Shown in pieces: positions 1-8,558 of a stretch of 37,363 bases of DNA. Location: positions 1-37,363 of the forward strand of contig NZ_JAIAZY010000041.1 of NCBI RefSeq assembly GCF_019459225.1, written 5' to 3'. This DNA is from Bacillus sp. IITD106 (GTDB taxonomy: Bacteria; Bacillota; Bacilli; Bacillales; Bacillaceae_C). Every line of letters begins with the position of its first letter. Positions within the stretch are counted from its first letter, which is position 1. Below the pieces are notes generated by a model. It was not told the DNA's origin and did no database searches. It saw only the letters and a list, made by a program, of their open reading frames with translations. The position numbers were made by a program, and so were the translations under genes.

Positions 1-771
1 AAGTGCAATAGCTGGTTCAATGATTCTCTCAGGTAAAGTAAAAATCCCTAATGTAGCAATTCCAAGCGTAATACTGTGACCAAGCGTAAATGCCGTAATG
101 ATTTCTACCATTCTTCCTAATGAAATAGTAGCTGGAATAATAAGACAGAGAACAAAAAGTATATGATCATAACCAGTAACAATGTGCTCCATCCCAAGTA
201 CGGTAAAGTTCCAAGCTTGTCTAATCCAATTTCGTTCTCCAATAACCCATTCTCTTTCTGCTATCGTATACGTAAATTCCTGATTTTCCTTACTGTTTCC
301 GATTAGAGTGGCAAAATTTATATGGGAGCGATTTATGTCATCTACAAAAAGGTCATAGGCTATTCGGGTGGATTTTCCCTCACAAGGATATTGAATGTTA
401 AATTTGGCAAGAGGATGGTTATCCATTATGCTGACTTTTGAAGAAGTAAATTGAGGCTTACATATTAATTCATCCCTATAAAGCCTAATCCCTGTTGATA
501 GGTAATCTTTTATTTCATCCTTCTTGGTAGTAAGTTCAGCTTCCAACCCTTCTACTGATGTAGATTCAATATTAATTGGCAGATCGACTGCTTTTGCAAG
601 TTCATCATAATCAAGAGTTAGGTCTATTTGGATTTCTGCTGGGCTTTCATGAATGTCCATATAACCATAGCTATTCGTATGAGCACTGGTATGGAGTGGT
701 AAAAAATTATTAAGTAAAAAGATAAATACCAATGCTATAAAACTTATAGATAGTAATCTAGTTCCAAACAT
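1..771 (-). CDS. HupE/UreJ-like membrane protein, C-terminus beyond window
   Basis: The first 257 codons of a gene that runs off the left edge. I translated it by hand from the ATG at 771, which has GGGAGTGG about seven bases upstream. An N-terminal hydrophobic signal or anchor (MFGTRLLSISFIALVFIFLL) is followed by about 170 exported residues and then a membrane segment with the motifs GMEHIVTGYDHILFVL and ITAFTLGHSITL. These His-rich motifs are typical of the HupE/UreJ_2 family, proposed to be metal permeases linked to hydrogenase or urease, although most Bacillaceae members have no such partner. The gene follows a metallophosphoesterase remnant on the same strand after 80 bases. The substrate cannot be told from the sequence. 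Confidence 0.8.
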   Translation of the reverse strand, partial: MFGTRLLSISFIALVFIFLLNNFLPLHTSAHTNSYGYMDIHESPAEIQIDLTLDYDELAKAVDLPINIESTSVEGLEAELTTKKDEIKDYLSTGIRLYRDELICKPQFTSSKVSIMDNHPLAKFNIQYPCEGKSTRIAYDLFVDDINRSHINFATLIGNSKENQEFTYTIAEREWVIGERNWIRQAWNFTVLGMEHIVTGYDHILFVLCLIIPATISLGRMVEIITAFTLGHSITLGIATLGIFTLPERIIEPAIAL

Positions 772-802
772 TAATGAACCACTCCCTTCACAAGTTGACA
801 AT

Positions 803-834
803 AATAGAGATGGAACAGTTGCTCCATCTCTATT
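803..834 (-). terminator. 12-bp perfect stem-loop between the phosphatase remnant and the HupE-like gene
   Basis: AATAGAGATGGA and TCCATCTCTATT form a perfect 12-bp stem with an 8-base loop. No good run of U follows on either strand, so it may be a weak terminator, a processing site or an mRNA-stabilising hairpin rather than an intrinsic terminator. Confidence 0.4.
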
Positions 835-851
835 GAGTGATTTTTAAAAAC

Positions 852-1469
852 TTACTTACCTTTCTTTTCTTTTTCCCATTGCGTGTTTTTCATTTCTTTA
901 ATTTGTTTTTCACCACTTGGCGTTTTATTAATTTCAAATCCATCGAATAAGTTGCCAGTAGCAGTGCGTGCTTCATATGAAAGCTTATTTCCATCCACAC
1001 GAATTAATTGGTAGAGTTGGGTATCTTTTATGGAGTTACGAACTTGAGCACCATTTTCATCCCAATTTTTCGTCGTAAAATCATACATTTTGGGACCTGA
1101 AACAGAAACAACGAACACAGTGTCACTCTTTGTACTCATTGCATTCTTTCCCGAAGGTTTGTTGCTTACATATCCACGTGCATAACTGTGATCATGGCCT
1201 TGAAGAACTAAATCGACACTATATTTTTCGATTAACGGTAGTACTTTGTTTCTAATTTCAACATTATCTCGTCCAGGTGAATTGGCATAAATCGGATGAT
1301 GGAACGTCATGACCGTCCACTTATTCGGATTATTTGAGAGTGTTTCTTCCAACCATTCCACCTGTTTATCCAAATCTTTCCCTTTGACATTCGTATCGAG
1401 TGAAATAATTCTCATGCCTTGGTAATCCGTGTAATATACTGTTTCCTCAAAACTCTCCAGGCCCTCCAA
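852..1469 (-). pseudogene. Metallophosphoesterase (purple acid phosphatase-like), C-terminal remnant
   Basis: About 200 residues of the C-terminal half of a calcineurin-fold phosphoesterase. The two late metal-binding motifs are present (FHHPIYANS and GHDHSYAR), after a strand reading YYTDYQGMRIISLD. The early motifs of the family (GDxH, GDxxD, GNHE) and any signal peptide are missing, and the frame runs upstream into the end of the S9 peptidase remnant. The only in-frame start is a TTG inside that gene with no separate ribosome site. Without half of the dinuclear metal site it should be inactive. Reinitiation after the S9 stop at 1447 could still produce some protein. It looks like the 3' half of a deletion fusion; an assembly error is the alternative. 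Confidence 0.75.
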
Positions 1470-2526
1470 CGGATAACACGATTCCTAGATTTTTTGGATT
1501 TTTGGATGAAAGGCAATGCACAGGAACGCTTCTTCCATCTCTAGAAACGACTTCATATTCTTTTACTTGGAAATAAGGCAAGGACTCTTCCTCTTTTTTA
1601 AGGATTAAATCCATATTTCCATTTAAATCCAAACGATACAAACACGAGTCCGTGTTTAATAGATAAATATCATTAGTGTGAGGATCAATCACGGCAGCAG
1701 GTCCTCTTAAGGTAGGCTGAATGGATATGGATTCTGGCAAAGGCAGCTTTTCCAATATGTTTGCATCAGGAAAAGAAAGAACCAATAATTCTTTCTCGCA
1801 AATAATTAGGATTTTATCGCTATTAGGAAAAAATAATCCGCCATGAATATCCAGCAAAGAGATTGTTTGAATAATTGCTTTAGAATTCACATTCACGATG
1901 TGTAATCTTATGGTTTCATCCGATATTTCCTTTACCAAGAGATGTGAAGAGTCAAATGACCAACAATACCTGCCAATTTCATGACGCGTATCAAGTAAAG
2001 AAGGTAGTTGAAAAATTTCTTTTGTATGTATATTGACGATAAAAATATGCTGTGGCGCATGTGGTTCATTTAGATTCATTCTAGAGAAAGCGATGAAATT
2101 TCCACAAGGAGACCATTGCGGAAAACGGTCGACTTCATCGCCTTCTGTAAGTTGGATAACATTCTGATTATCCAGATCCATATAATAAATATTTGGAGGA
2201 TTTTCAGAATGAATGCTAAAACAAATCTTTTTCCCATCCTTTGACCATTCACAAAAACCCGCCTCAAAACCGTTTCGATCATATAAAGGGGTAATCGTTT
2301 CATTACTTAAGTTTTTTACATACATTCTTCCATCATTACTGCAGAAAGCCAGTTGATTTCCTCTCGATGATAATCTCGGACTGAGTGAAATAAAGCTACT
2401 ATCAACGATGCTAGTTTGCTTCTTCCTCTCAGGGTCATATATTTTAATTACACTTGTCCCGTCTGAAGCAAACTCTAGAACAGCTATCTCTTTCGAATGA
2501 ACGCAAATATCAAAATCAGCAAACAT
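1447..2526 (-). pseudogene. S9-family (prolyl oligopeptidase-like) peptidase, N-terminal remnant
   Basis: Residues 1 to about 320 form a TolB/WD40-like beta-propeller with repeats such as DRFPQWSPCGNFIAFSR and FCEWSKDGKKICFSI, as in acylaminoacyl or dipeptidyl peptidases of family S9. After the linker VSRDGRSVPVHCL the catalytic alpha/beta-hydrolase domain should begin. The frame instead reads GIVLSVGGPGEF and stops. The usual HGGP oxyanion motif has lost its His, and the Ser-Asp-His triad region is absent. Start ATG at 2526 has GGAGG five bases upstream. The gene follows the S8 peptidase after 18 bases. The product, if made, would be a 359-residue propeller without protease activity. Confidence 0.75.
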
Positions 2527-2544
2527 AATGTCCTCCCACGAAGA

Positions 2545-3969
2545 TTATTTTAAATATCTGTTGTACCAATTCTTGATAACTTTTGCATTTTCTTTTATTT
2601 CTTCCGGATTAATGACACTAGAGTGAGTGAATTTAGGGGCATCTTTATAAAACTTTTGTAAATATAATTTCACCGATAATCGAAGATCTGTGCTTTGCTC
2701 ATCAATCAATGGAATCCATTTATGTATATCGGAAGGATCAGCATGTTCAAATAAGGCATATGCAATTACTTCTCTTACACCATTCTTATCTTTTTCATTG
2801 TGAAAAAGTATCCATAGTTTTTCTTTTTCAGAGTTAGTCAATGACTTTCCTAGAGCCCATATCGCATTCTTTTTGACGATTGGAGACTTATCCTCATATA
2901 GCAGATTCCAAAGCATTTCTCGGGAACATTTTCCTTCTACTATATATTGCGTTAGAGATAGTGCCCTTTTTACAGGATCTTTCGATTTTATGGAAATGTC
3001 GGGATTGGAACTTCTAATCTTTACATTATTTGTACTGCCTGGGAATATCTTTTTTTCATTTAATGCTTCAATCGCAGAATCAACCTGGACAATCTTCGCT
3101 GGAATCTCTTCCTCTTCTAATGCTAATCCAGTTTTAATTAATGTATGTCTCAACGTATCAGAATCAATCTCTGGAAATTTTGAAAATAGATATGCGGATA
3201 CACCTGCGACAAGTGAAGAAGAACCACAAGAACCTTCAAAAAAAGTAAGTTCATTATTTACTAGTTTTACAGGAAGATTGGAAAAAGGAGCCAAAATATC
3301 CGGACGCATATGTCCGTCTCCGTTTCTTCCCCAGGGTACAGATGGATGTGCCACATATTCATCCTTGTCAGTTCTTCCTTTATCGTCATATCCACCTATT
3401 ACAAAAAATTCGATTGGATGTAAATTATTATGTGCACGCGAGTTGCCATTAGCAGCCACAACAAGTAAATTTGCATCTACGGCTGGTTGAAAAGCTTTTA
3501 CAAAAGGATCAACTGAGGTATTTTGAAATAACTCCACTCGAGGAACTAACAAGTTTAATATGATTTTAATATTCCATTCTTTTCTTCTCTCTACTAGCCA
3601 TTCTACTCCCCTTCTAAGCTTTTGAGGATCATATTCAGATAGGATAAAGAAGGTTGCAGCAGGCGCTAATCCCACGTATGTATGATTTTTATAGGAAAAA
3701 GGCGGATGCGCTAAAAGCCTCAACACATTCGCCCCATGCTCCGAATTATCGTGATAATCATTTTGATAATTTTGGAATGAACTACAAGTAACAGATAGGT
3801 CATCATGTACAGAAACTTGATGCAATCTGTCTCCTAAATAATGAAATTCTCCGTCAGTATTTACATGATCAATAATAACAATTCCTACGTTTTTACCAGA
3901 TGTTTCAGGATTAGGAGGAGTTTTAAAGCCTAATCTTGTCCACGTTGGTTCAGGTATTCTATTATTCAC
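2545..3969 (-). CDS. Subtilisin-like (S8) serine peptidase with a HEAT-like C-terminal half
   Basis: A 474-residue divergent subtilase. The likely catalytic residues occur in the S8 order: Asp34 (GIVIIDHVNTD), His78 (NSEHGANVLR), oxyanion Asn174 (VVAANGNS) and Ser251 in GSCGSSSLVAGV, which replaces the usual GTSMAAP. There is no signal peptide or propeptide, so it probably acts in the cytoplasm. From about residue 320 the protein is helical and carries HEAT-like repeats (KKNAIWALGKSL, VREVIAYALFEHADPSD), which usually bind proteins. It lies 18 bases upstream of the S9 remnant and 22 bases downstream of the GNAT gene, so the three may be co-transcribed. The target is unknown. Confidence 0.75.
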   Translation of the reverse strand: MNNRIPEPTWTRLGFKTPPNPETSGKNVGIVIIDHVNTDGEFHYLGDRLHQVSVHDDLSVTCSSFQNYQNDYHDNSEHGANVLRLLAHPPFSYKNHTYVGLAPAATFFILSEYDPQKLRRGVEWLVERRKEWNIKIILNLLVPRVELFQNTSVDPFVKAFQPAVDANLLVVAANGNSRAHNNLHPIEFFVIGGYDDKGRTDKDEYVAHPSVPWGRNGDGHMRPDILAPFSNLPVKLVNNELTFFEGSCGSSSLVAGVSAYLFSKFPEIDSDTLRHTLIKTGLALEEEEIPAKIVQVDSAIEALNEKKIFPGSTNNVKIRSSNPDISIKSKDPVKRALSLTQYIVEGKCSREMLWNLLYEDKSPIVKKNAIWALGKSLTNSEKEKLWILFHNEKDKNGVREVIAYALFEHADPSDIHKWIPLIDEQSTDLRLSVKLYLQKFYKDAPKFTHSSVINPEEIKENAKVIKNWYNRYLK

Positions 3970-3991
3970 TAATATCCTCCATACGGTGTTT

Positions 3992-4477
3992 TTATTTTAT
4001 GTTATATATCATAGTCACAGATGTTCCAGAAAAACCGCATTCCTCAAATCCGAGTTTTTTGTATACGTGAACCGCCTGCTCATTATTCGGGTCTACACTA
4101 AGAGATATTGATTTAAAACCGTCTTCCTTCGCCTGATTAATTAATGCCTTCATTAGTAACGAGCCTATTCCCATCCCTCTTGCTTCAGGAGATATTGCAA
4201 TTCCTAATTCTGGTGTAAAACTATCAATATACCCATAGCCCTTATTTTGTTCGTCGAATAATCGATACCAGGCTGCCCCCAAAGCATTGCCATCACTATC
4301 TTCAGCCAACAAGGCTCGATCCCCCGCTCTTCCCCAATTTTCATTATATTTTTTCAAATGAGGAAGATTTAATAATTCTTCTTTAGACGGCTTATTTTCT
4401 GGAATGTGGATAGACTCGTACATCATGTCTTTTAAAAATTCCATCTCGTTTTCTTTTATGTTTCTAATTTTTATCAT
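3992..4477 (-). CDS. GNAT-family N-acetyltransferase
   Basis: A 161-residue single-domain GNAT protein. The acetyl-CoA pyrophosphate loop is visible as SPEARGMGIGSLLMKALI, followed by the later strand SISLSVDPNNEQAVHVYKKLGFEECG, the standard C-terminal GNAT signature. I chose the ATG at 4477 rather than the GTG nine bases upstream, because AAAGGGG sits at a good distance only for the ATG. The gene is the first of a possible three-gene unit with the S8 peptidase and the S9 remnant. The acceptor (amino acid, peptide, antibiotic or protein) cannot be inferred. Confidence 0.85.
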   Translation of the reverse strand: MIKIRNIKENEMEFLKDMMYESIHIPENKPSKEELLNLPHLKKYNENWGRAGDRALLAEDSDGNALGAAWYRLFDEQNKGYGYIDSFTPELGIAISPEARGMGIGSLLMKALINQAKEDGFKSISLSVDPNNEQAVHVYKKLGFEECGFSGTSVTMIYNIK

Positions 4478-4590
4478 GGATGTCACCCCTTTGGATTCTC
4501 TACTATTTATTCCATAGAAACGGGGATTTCCCTTCTTTTTTATCCGTATAATTCAAGGCAATTGTTCGGAAATAAGATTACATTATACAG

Positions 4591-4735
4591 CTTGATAATC
4601 TTAATACCGCATTTCATTACAACTAGGGGTATCAATAACGTGATTAGTAACCTTCGTATCACATTTTTGAACGATTAAGGACTCAAATACGTGAACTGGT
4701 AATCTTCGTATTTTATTTTAATTGGTTCCTGCATA
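4591..4735. repeat. Three degenerate direct repeats of about 51-52 bases
   Basis: TAATCTTAATACC (4596), TAACCTTCGTAT (4648) and TAATCTTCGTAT (4700) head three related units. The last two also share TCAAnnACGTGA just before (4632 and 4683). The repeats fill part of the 440-base gene-free stretch 4478-4917, in which I see no reading frame with a ribosome site. Confidence 0.5.
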
Positions 4736-4740
4736 TTTCC

Positions 4741-4786
4741 AATGCGAGAACGAATTCGTGGTTTTGTCACAATTCGTTCTTGCATT
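4741..4786. repeat. Inverted repeat with 16-base arms
   Basis: AATGCGAGAACGAATT (4741-4756) and AATTCGTTCTTGCATT (4771-4786) are inverted copies with one mismatch and a 14-base loop. No T-run follows on either strand, so it is not a standard terminator. A looser outer pair, GGTAATCTT at 4699 and AAGATTACC at 4808, surrounds it. Confidence 0.6.
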
Positions 4787-4870
4787 TATACAAATTCGTA
4801 TATTTCAAAGATTACCAAAAACAAACTAATAGCTTCCTAGACTTTTCCCGCCCCAAGAGGAGCTTTATAA

Positions 4871-4907
4871 AAAATATCCCGGGAGAAATGCATTTCCCCC
4901 AGGATTT
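4871..4907 (-). terminator. Intrinsic terminator at the end of the glycan operon
   Basis: On the minus strand a 15-bp stem (arms 4876-4890 and 4891-4905, all positions pairing if G-U is allowed) is followed by ATTTTTTAT. It lies just after the stop codon of the GH35 gene and ends the 17-kb operon. Confidence 0.8.
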
Positions 4908-4917
4908 TTGGTCCACA

Positions 4918-7329
4918 TTATTCAAATCTAACAACCAACTGCGAATCCACTTTAGCATGCTTTTTTGAATGAATGAATGTCACACCATCAACTAGTTCTA
5001 CCTCATATTCTGCACTATCCAAAACTGTTCTCTCTGTTCGAAGGGCTATTACATCTTGTGCTTGAGTTAAATGGAATTCAATTTCATTTTTACCAACTTG
5101 CATAATTTCCGCCGTCGAATAAACAATGTCTCCAATTCCATTTAGCTTCACATTCACAGGCAGCATAGCCCCTTCTTTGCTTTGGAGGAGCAATTCTCTT
5201 CCACCAAACAATGCCTCTCCATCATGATACACTCTCAACGTTTTATCTAATCCGTCAAGATTCAGTAGATGGATAAAGCGTTCGCCAGCTGCATTTGCTG
5301 TTGATGTGCTGAAAATGCCATGATCCTCATAATCATGAGTAAGCCTAGCTACTGCACCCAATTGCGCAAACACTTTTTTATAAAAAGCTAGATCGCATGG
5401 ATACGCCGCGGCTACCACAACCGCTCGTCCCTTGCCTACTACAGTATCATACGCGCACACTTCATCCGTACCGTAAACACTAAGAAGTGGTGTCGCGGAA
5501 TCCGACTCCAGGACTTCGGCAAAATGGGTTCTTGTTTCTGGACGAGGAGCAGCCCAGCTCAAAGTGTTCAGTGACAAATAATATTCCGAGCTATCACGCT
5601 TTTCACCAACCGCTTTAATCCGAAGAGCATCCGCTAAAATCGTACAAGGAGTGCCCTCCATATCAAATTGCGGCAGTTCTCCATATAAAAGAACCCTTCC
5701 GCCAGCTGCTAAAAAGTCGACTAGCTTACGTTGAATATTCGCTGCCATATACTTTGCAGAAGGCAATGCGAGTACTTCGGTATCATCAACAGAAAGCGGT
5801 TTGTTTTGAATATCTATAGCCCCAAATCGGTAGCCTAATAATAACAACGCCCGCCCCATACTTTCCCATGAGCTGTATGCACGGTTAGCCTCAATGTTTG
5901 ACAGCACTTGCCTCATCTTTTCACTCGCCGGATAGTAATATTCCGTCATATAGTAATCTGGAATGAAAGCGAAAGATATATTATCACGTTCTTCGTCCAT
6001 CGCCGCTAGCTTATCAGAAACAGCCATCATCGTTTTAATGGATCTCGCCATCCTTGGGAACGTATAGTTCAACTTCCCTTCTGGACCAACTGGTGCAGCA
6101 AATCCATGGTGCTCACCTGTAAAAGCAATCCGATCATTACCATCGCCTCTTGACGAATCAAAACGATAATTCCGACCACCGGCAAATAAATAATAATTGA
6201 TCAGTCGATTTCCTTGAGCAATGCACATTCTTGTTTTAAAATCAGCAGCTGAAGGATCGTAGCGCCCGCTCAAGTTGTTCCCAAAGTTCCCATCGCCACA
6301 ATTAAATTCAACGGAAGTGAGCGGCTGATCGGGAAGATGGACAGAATCCATAAACCCATTAATCAAATACAAATCTTGGAATGTTTCTACTGTCAAATCG
6401 CCAAAATAAATATCGGAGCCGGATAAATATCCTGGACCTTGAGTGTACGTTTCGTATAGCTGACTAATTCCAATTGGGAATGTGAATCCGCGTCCACCGC
6501 CCGTTCCGTGAATATTAACAACGAAAGGAATATCCTTCGCTCCAAATTCTTCCGCATAATCACGAAGTACAGCGATATATCTCGCAAAACGGTTTCTCAT
6601 AAAATAACCGAGATCTTTCATTAATTCCAGGGAATATGATTCATGAGGTGAACGAATCGCATCGTTACGAACTTCTTTTTCTACTATATTAAACGGATAG
6701 CGTTTCGCCAACGTTTCTTCGTCATAAGAACTCAATAACCATGCCGCAAAATCATCCAACACAAAATCCGTTAAGTCTGGACAATTGCTGACCCAAGATA
6801 GCATGCCAATTTCATTATCAAGCTGAAATGCAATAACGTTTCCATTTGGATACAGCTTAGGCTCTACAATCTCCATGACGGCACGATACCAATTTTTCAC
6901 ATCACGTAAAAACCCAGGATGCAAATAATCGATCGTTTTTGTCGTCGCTGGCTGCTTGTCCCATCCAGTTGGAATGATTTCTGGGTGTTTTTCGTACACC
7001 CAGAAAGGCAATCCTTCATTTTTCATTTCGGCCATAATGAACGGGCCTGGACGAACAAAAAAGTAAAGGCCATTTTCTTCGCATAGATCCACAAACGCTT
7101 TAAAGTCCAGTTCAGGACGAGTTTCTCCGGTTAAATCAATCTTCCCTTCCTCAAACTCGTGTATGACCCATGGCACATACGTAGCGACCGCATTGCATCC
7201 AGAAAGCTTTAACTTATCGATTCGGTCCTGCCAATCCGCTCGGTCGAGGCGAAAATAGTGGATTTCACCACACATAATTAATTGAGGTTTGCCGTCGATT
7301 AAAATTTGCTTGTTTTTAATTTCGATCAT
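4918..7329 (-). CDS. GH35 glycosidase; probable beta-1,2-glucosyl-active enzyme, usually annotated beta-galactosidase
   Basis: An 803-residue family GH35 protein without signal peptide, so cytoplasmic. The TIM barrel starts at residue 1 (ILIDGKPQLIMCGEIHYFR) and carries the family motifs FFVRPGPFIMAE (Glu101), FQLDNE (acid/base Glu173) and TSVEFNCG (nucleophile Glu341). Beta-sandwich regions follow after about residue 480. Most GH35 enzymes are beta-galactosidases. However, the gene overlaps the GH144-type gene by four bases, and this pairing is that of the Ignavibacterium album GH35 enzyme redefined as a beta-1,2-glucosyltransferase. As I recall, its nucleophile is Glu343 and its subsite residue Glu102, very close to the numbering here. 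GH35 is certain; the linkage and sugar are inferred. It is the last gene of the operon. Confidence 0.88.
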   Translation of the reverse strand: MIEIKNKQILIDGKPQLIMCGEIHYFRLDRADWQDRIDKLKLSGCNAVATYVPWVIHEFEEGKIDLTGETRPELDFKAFVDLCEENGLYFFVRPGPFIMAEMKNEGLPFWVYEKHPEIIPTGWDKQPATTKTIDYLHPGFLRDVKNWYRAVMEIVEPKLYPNGNVIAFQLDNEIGMLSWVSNCPDLTDFVLDDFAAWLLSSYDEETLAKRYPFNIVEKEVRNDAIRSPHESYSLELMKDLGYFMRNRFARYIAVLRDYAEEFGAKDIPFVVNIHGTGGGRGFTFPIGISQLYETYTQGPGYLSGSDIYFGDLTVETFQDLYLINGFMDSVHLPDQPLTSVEFNCGDGNFGNNLSGRYDPSAADFKTRMCIAQGNRLINYYLFAGGRNYRFDSSRGDGNDRIAFTGEHHGFAAPVGPEGKLNYTFPRMARSIKTMMAVSDKLAAMDEERDNISFAFIPDYYMTEYYYPASEKMRQVLSNIEANRAYSSWESMGRALLLLGYRFGAIDIQNKPLSVDDTEVLALPSAKYMAANIQRKLVDFLAAGGRVLLYGELPQFDMEGTPCTILADALRIKAVGEKRDSSEYYLSLNTLSWAAPRPETRTHFAEVLESDSATPLLSVYGTDEVCAYDTVVGKGRAVVVAAAYPCDLAFYKKVFAQLGAVARLTHDYEDHGIFSTSTANAAGERFIHLLNLDGLDKTLRVYHDGEALFGGRELLLQSKEGAMLPVNVKLNGIGDIVYSTAEIMQVGKNEIEFHLTQAQDVIALRTERTVLDSAEYEVELVDGVTFIHSKKHAKVDSQLVVRFE

Positions 7330-8537
7330 ACGGATTCCCTTTTCCTCCAGCCCAGCATTTCAATTCCACGCTGAACATATTTGTTTTTCATATATAAATC
7401 CCACACAAGACCGGATCTGTAGTTTTCAAGCATAAGAAGCGTAATCCCCTTGTCGATTCCGATGACATGCTCCGCATACCATGCTGGCTCTACATCCAAA
7501 TTATACGCATCCCAGAAACCATATTCTCCCCATAATTGTGGGTGGTTTTCATAGTAATATTCCATCGCCGCGATTGATTCTTCAGGAGTAAAAACAATCG
7601 ATCCTGCCGCTCCACATGGAGGAACCGTTCCTTCATTATTTGGATTCACGTTCGGATAAAAAGGTGGAGTACCCGGAACGATATAGCCATTTGGCGAAGC
7701 ACATGCTGTTAATCCCCATGCATTTTCGTGATATGTTTTTCGGCCATTTGGATTTTCAATGCTGTAATGGCGGCTTGCGAGTGTTGCTTGCACGGAATTC
7801 TCGAACCAATCCGTTCCGTCCTTGTCCACAACCTTTTTAAAGTCGATAAATGCATGTGAAAATTGGTGAACAAATAAAGCTCCGCCTGGCGAATTGATAT
7901 ATTCATAAGGACCATATTTTGCTATTTTCCGTTCAAAACCATCATATATTTTTACAGGAACAGGCTTTGTCGGTGAAGCAACACCAAGGACATACTGTGT
8001 CATTTGTTCCGCATACGTTTCCCAGTGATGGAAGCCTCCCCTTTCTGGGTCATACCCCATATAATACTGATTTACATCTTCGTCGTAATAAATCGTCCAG
8101 TCAATACGCTCGTAAATTTTTTCAAAAAGCTCTTTGATTTCACCTTCGAAATACTCCGCAGAAGTGATGGCACCATTTAAAAAAAGTGTCGTATCAATAA
8201 TGGAGGCACAATCATTGAATTTCTCATATTTCTTACCTGTTTTCATATTCAAAAAGTGATAAAAGAAGCCTTCTTCGTGTTCGACATGATTGAGAAAGGT
8301 TTCAAGCGTTCCTTTTGTACGCTCATATCCTTCTTCACGTGTAATCCAGCCTCTCTCTATCCCGATTACAATCGCTGTTAATCCGAAACCAACTGCAGCA
8401 ATACTCGCTACTTCCTTATTAGCGGACTGATCAAGAATCAATCCATATCCATCAGAGTTTTTATCCGTATTTGCTTCGTTCCAAAAGAAGTCGAAGCAAC
8501 CTTTTGCTTCTAAGTCTAAAATATTTGGCTTTTCCAT
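7326..8537 (-). CDS. GH144-type (putative glucoamylase domain) enzyme, likely endo- or exo-acting on beta-1,2-glucan
   Basis: A 403-residue (alpha/alpha)6-barrel-like protein resembling the Pfam putative glucoamylase domain, the family that became GH144 when its members proved to be beta-1,2-glucanases. Typical family stretches are FFWNEANTDKNSDGYGLI at the N-terminus, GGALFVHQFSHAFIDF in the middle, and ENAWGLTACASPNGYIVPGT with a following GTVPPCGAAGSIVF. There is no signal peptide, so it would cut imported oligosaccharides, possibly as a sophorose-releasing enzyme. The start ATG has a GGGAAGGG site upstream, and its 3' end overlaps the GH35 start as ATGA, suggesting translational coupling. 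Assignment to the family is good; the exact reaction is inferred. Confidence 0.75.
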   Translation of the reverse strand: MEKPNILDLEAKGCFDFFWNEANTDKNSDGYGLILDQSANKEVASIAAVGFGLTAIVIGIERGWITREEGYERTKGTLETFLNHVEHEEGFFYHFLNMKTGKKYEKFNDCASIIDTTLFLNGAITSAEYFEGEIKELFEKIYERIDWTIYYDEDVNQYYMGYDPERGGFHHWETYAEQMTQYVLGVASPTKPVPVKIYDGFERKIAKYGPYEYINSPGGALFVHQFSHAFIDFKKVVDKDGTDWFENSVQATLASRHYSIENPNGRKTYHENAWGLTACASPNGYIVPGTPPFYPNVNPNNEGTVPPCGAAGSIVFTPEESIAAMEYYYENHPQLWGEYGFWDAYNLDVEPAWYAEHVIGIDKGITLLMLENYRSGLVWDLYMKNKYVQRGIEMLGWRKRESV

Positions 8538-8558
8538 GATGCCCTTCCCTTCAACCTG

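Noticed and set aside
2873-3490. A 205-codon plus-strand frame
   Set aside because: It is the opposite strand of the S8 peptidase gene, whose catalytic motifs are clear; no ribosome site.
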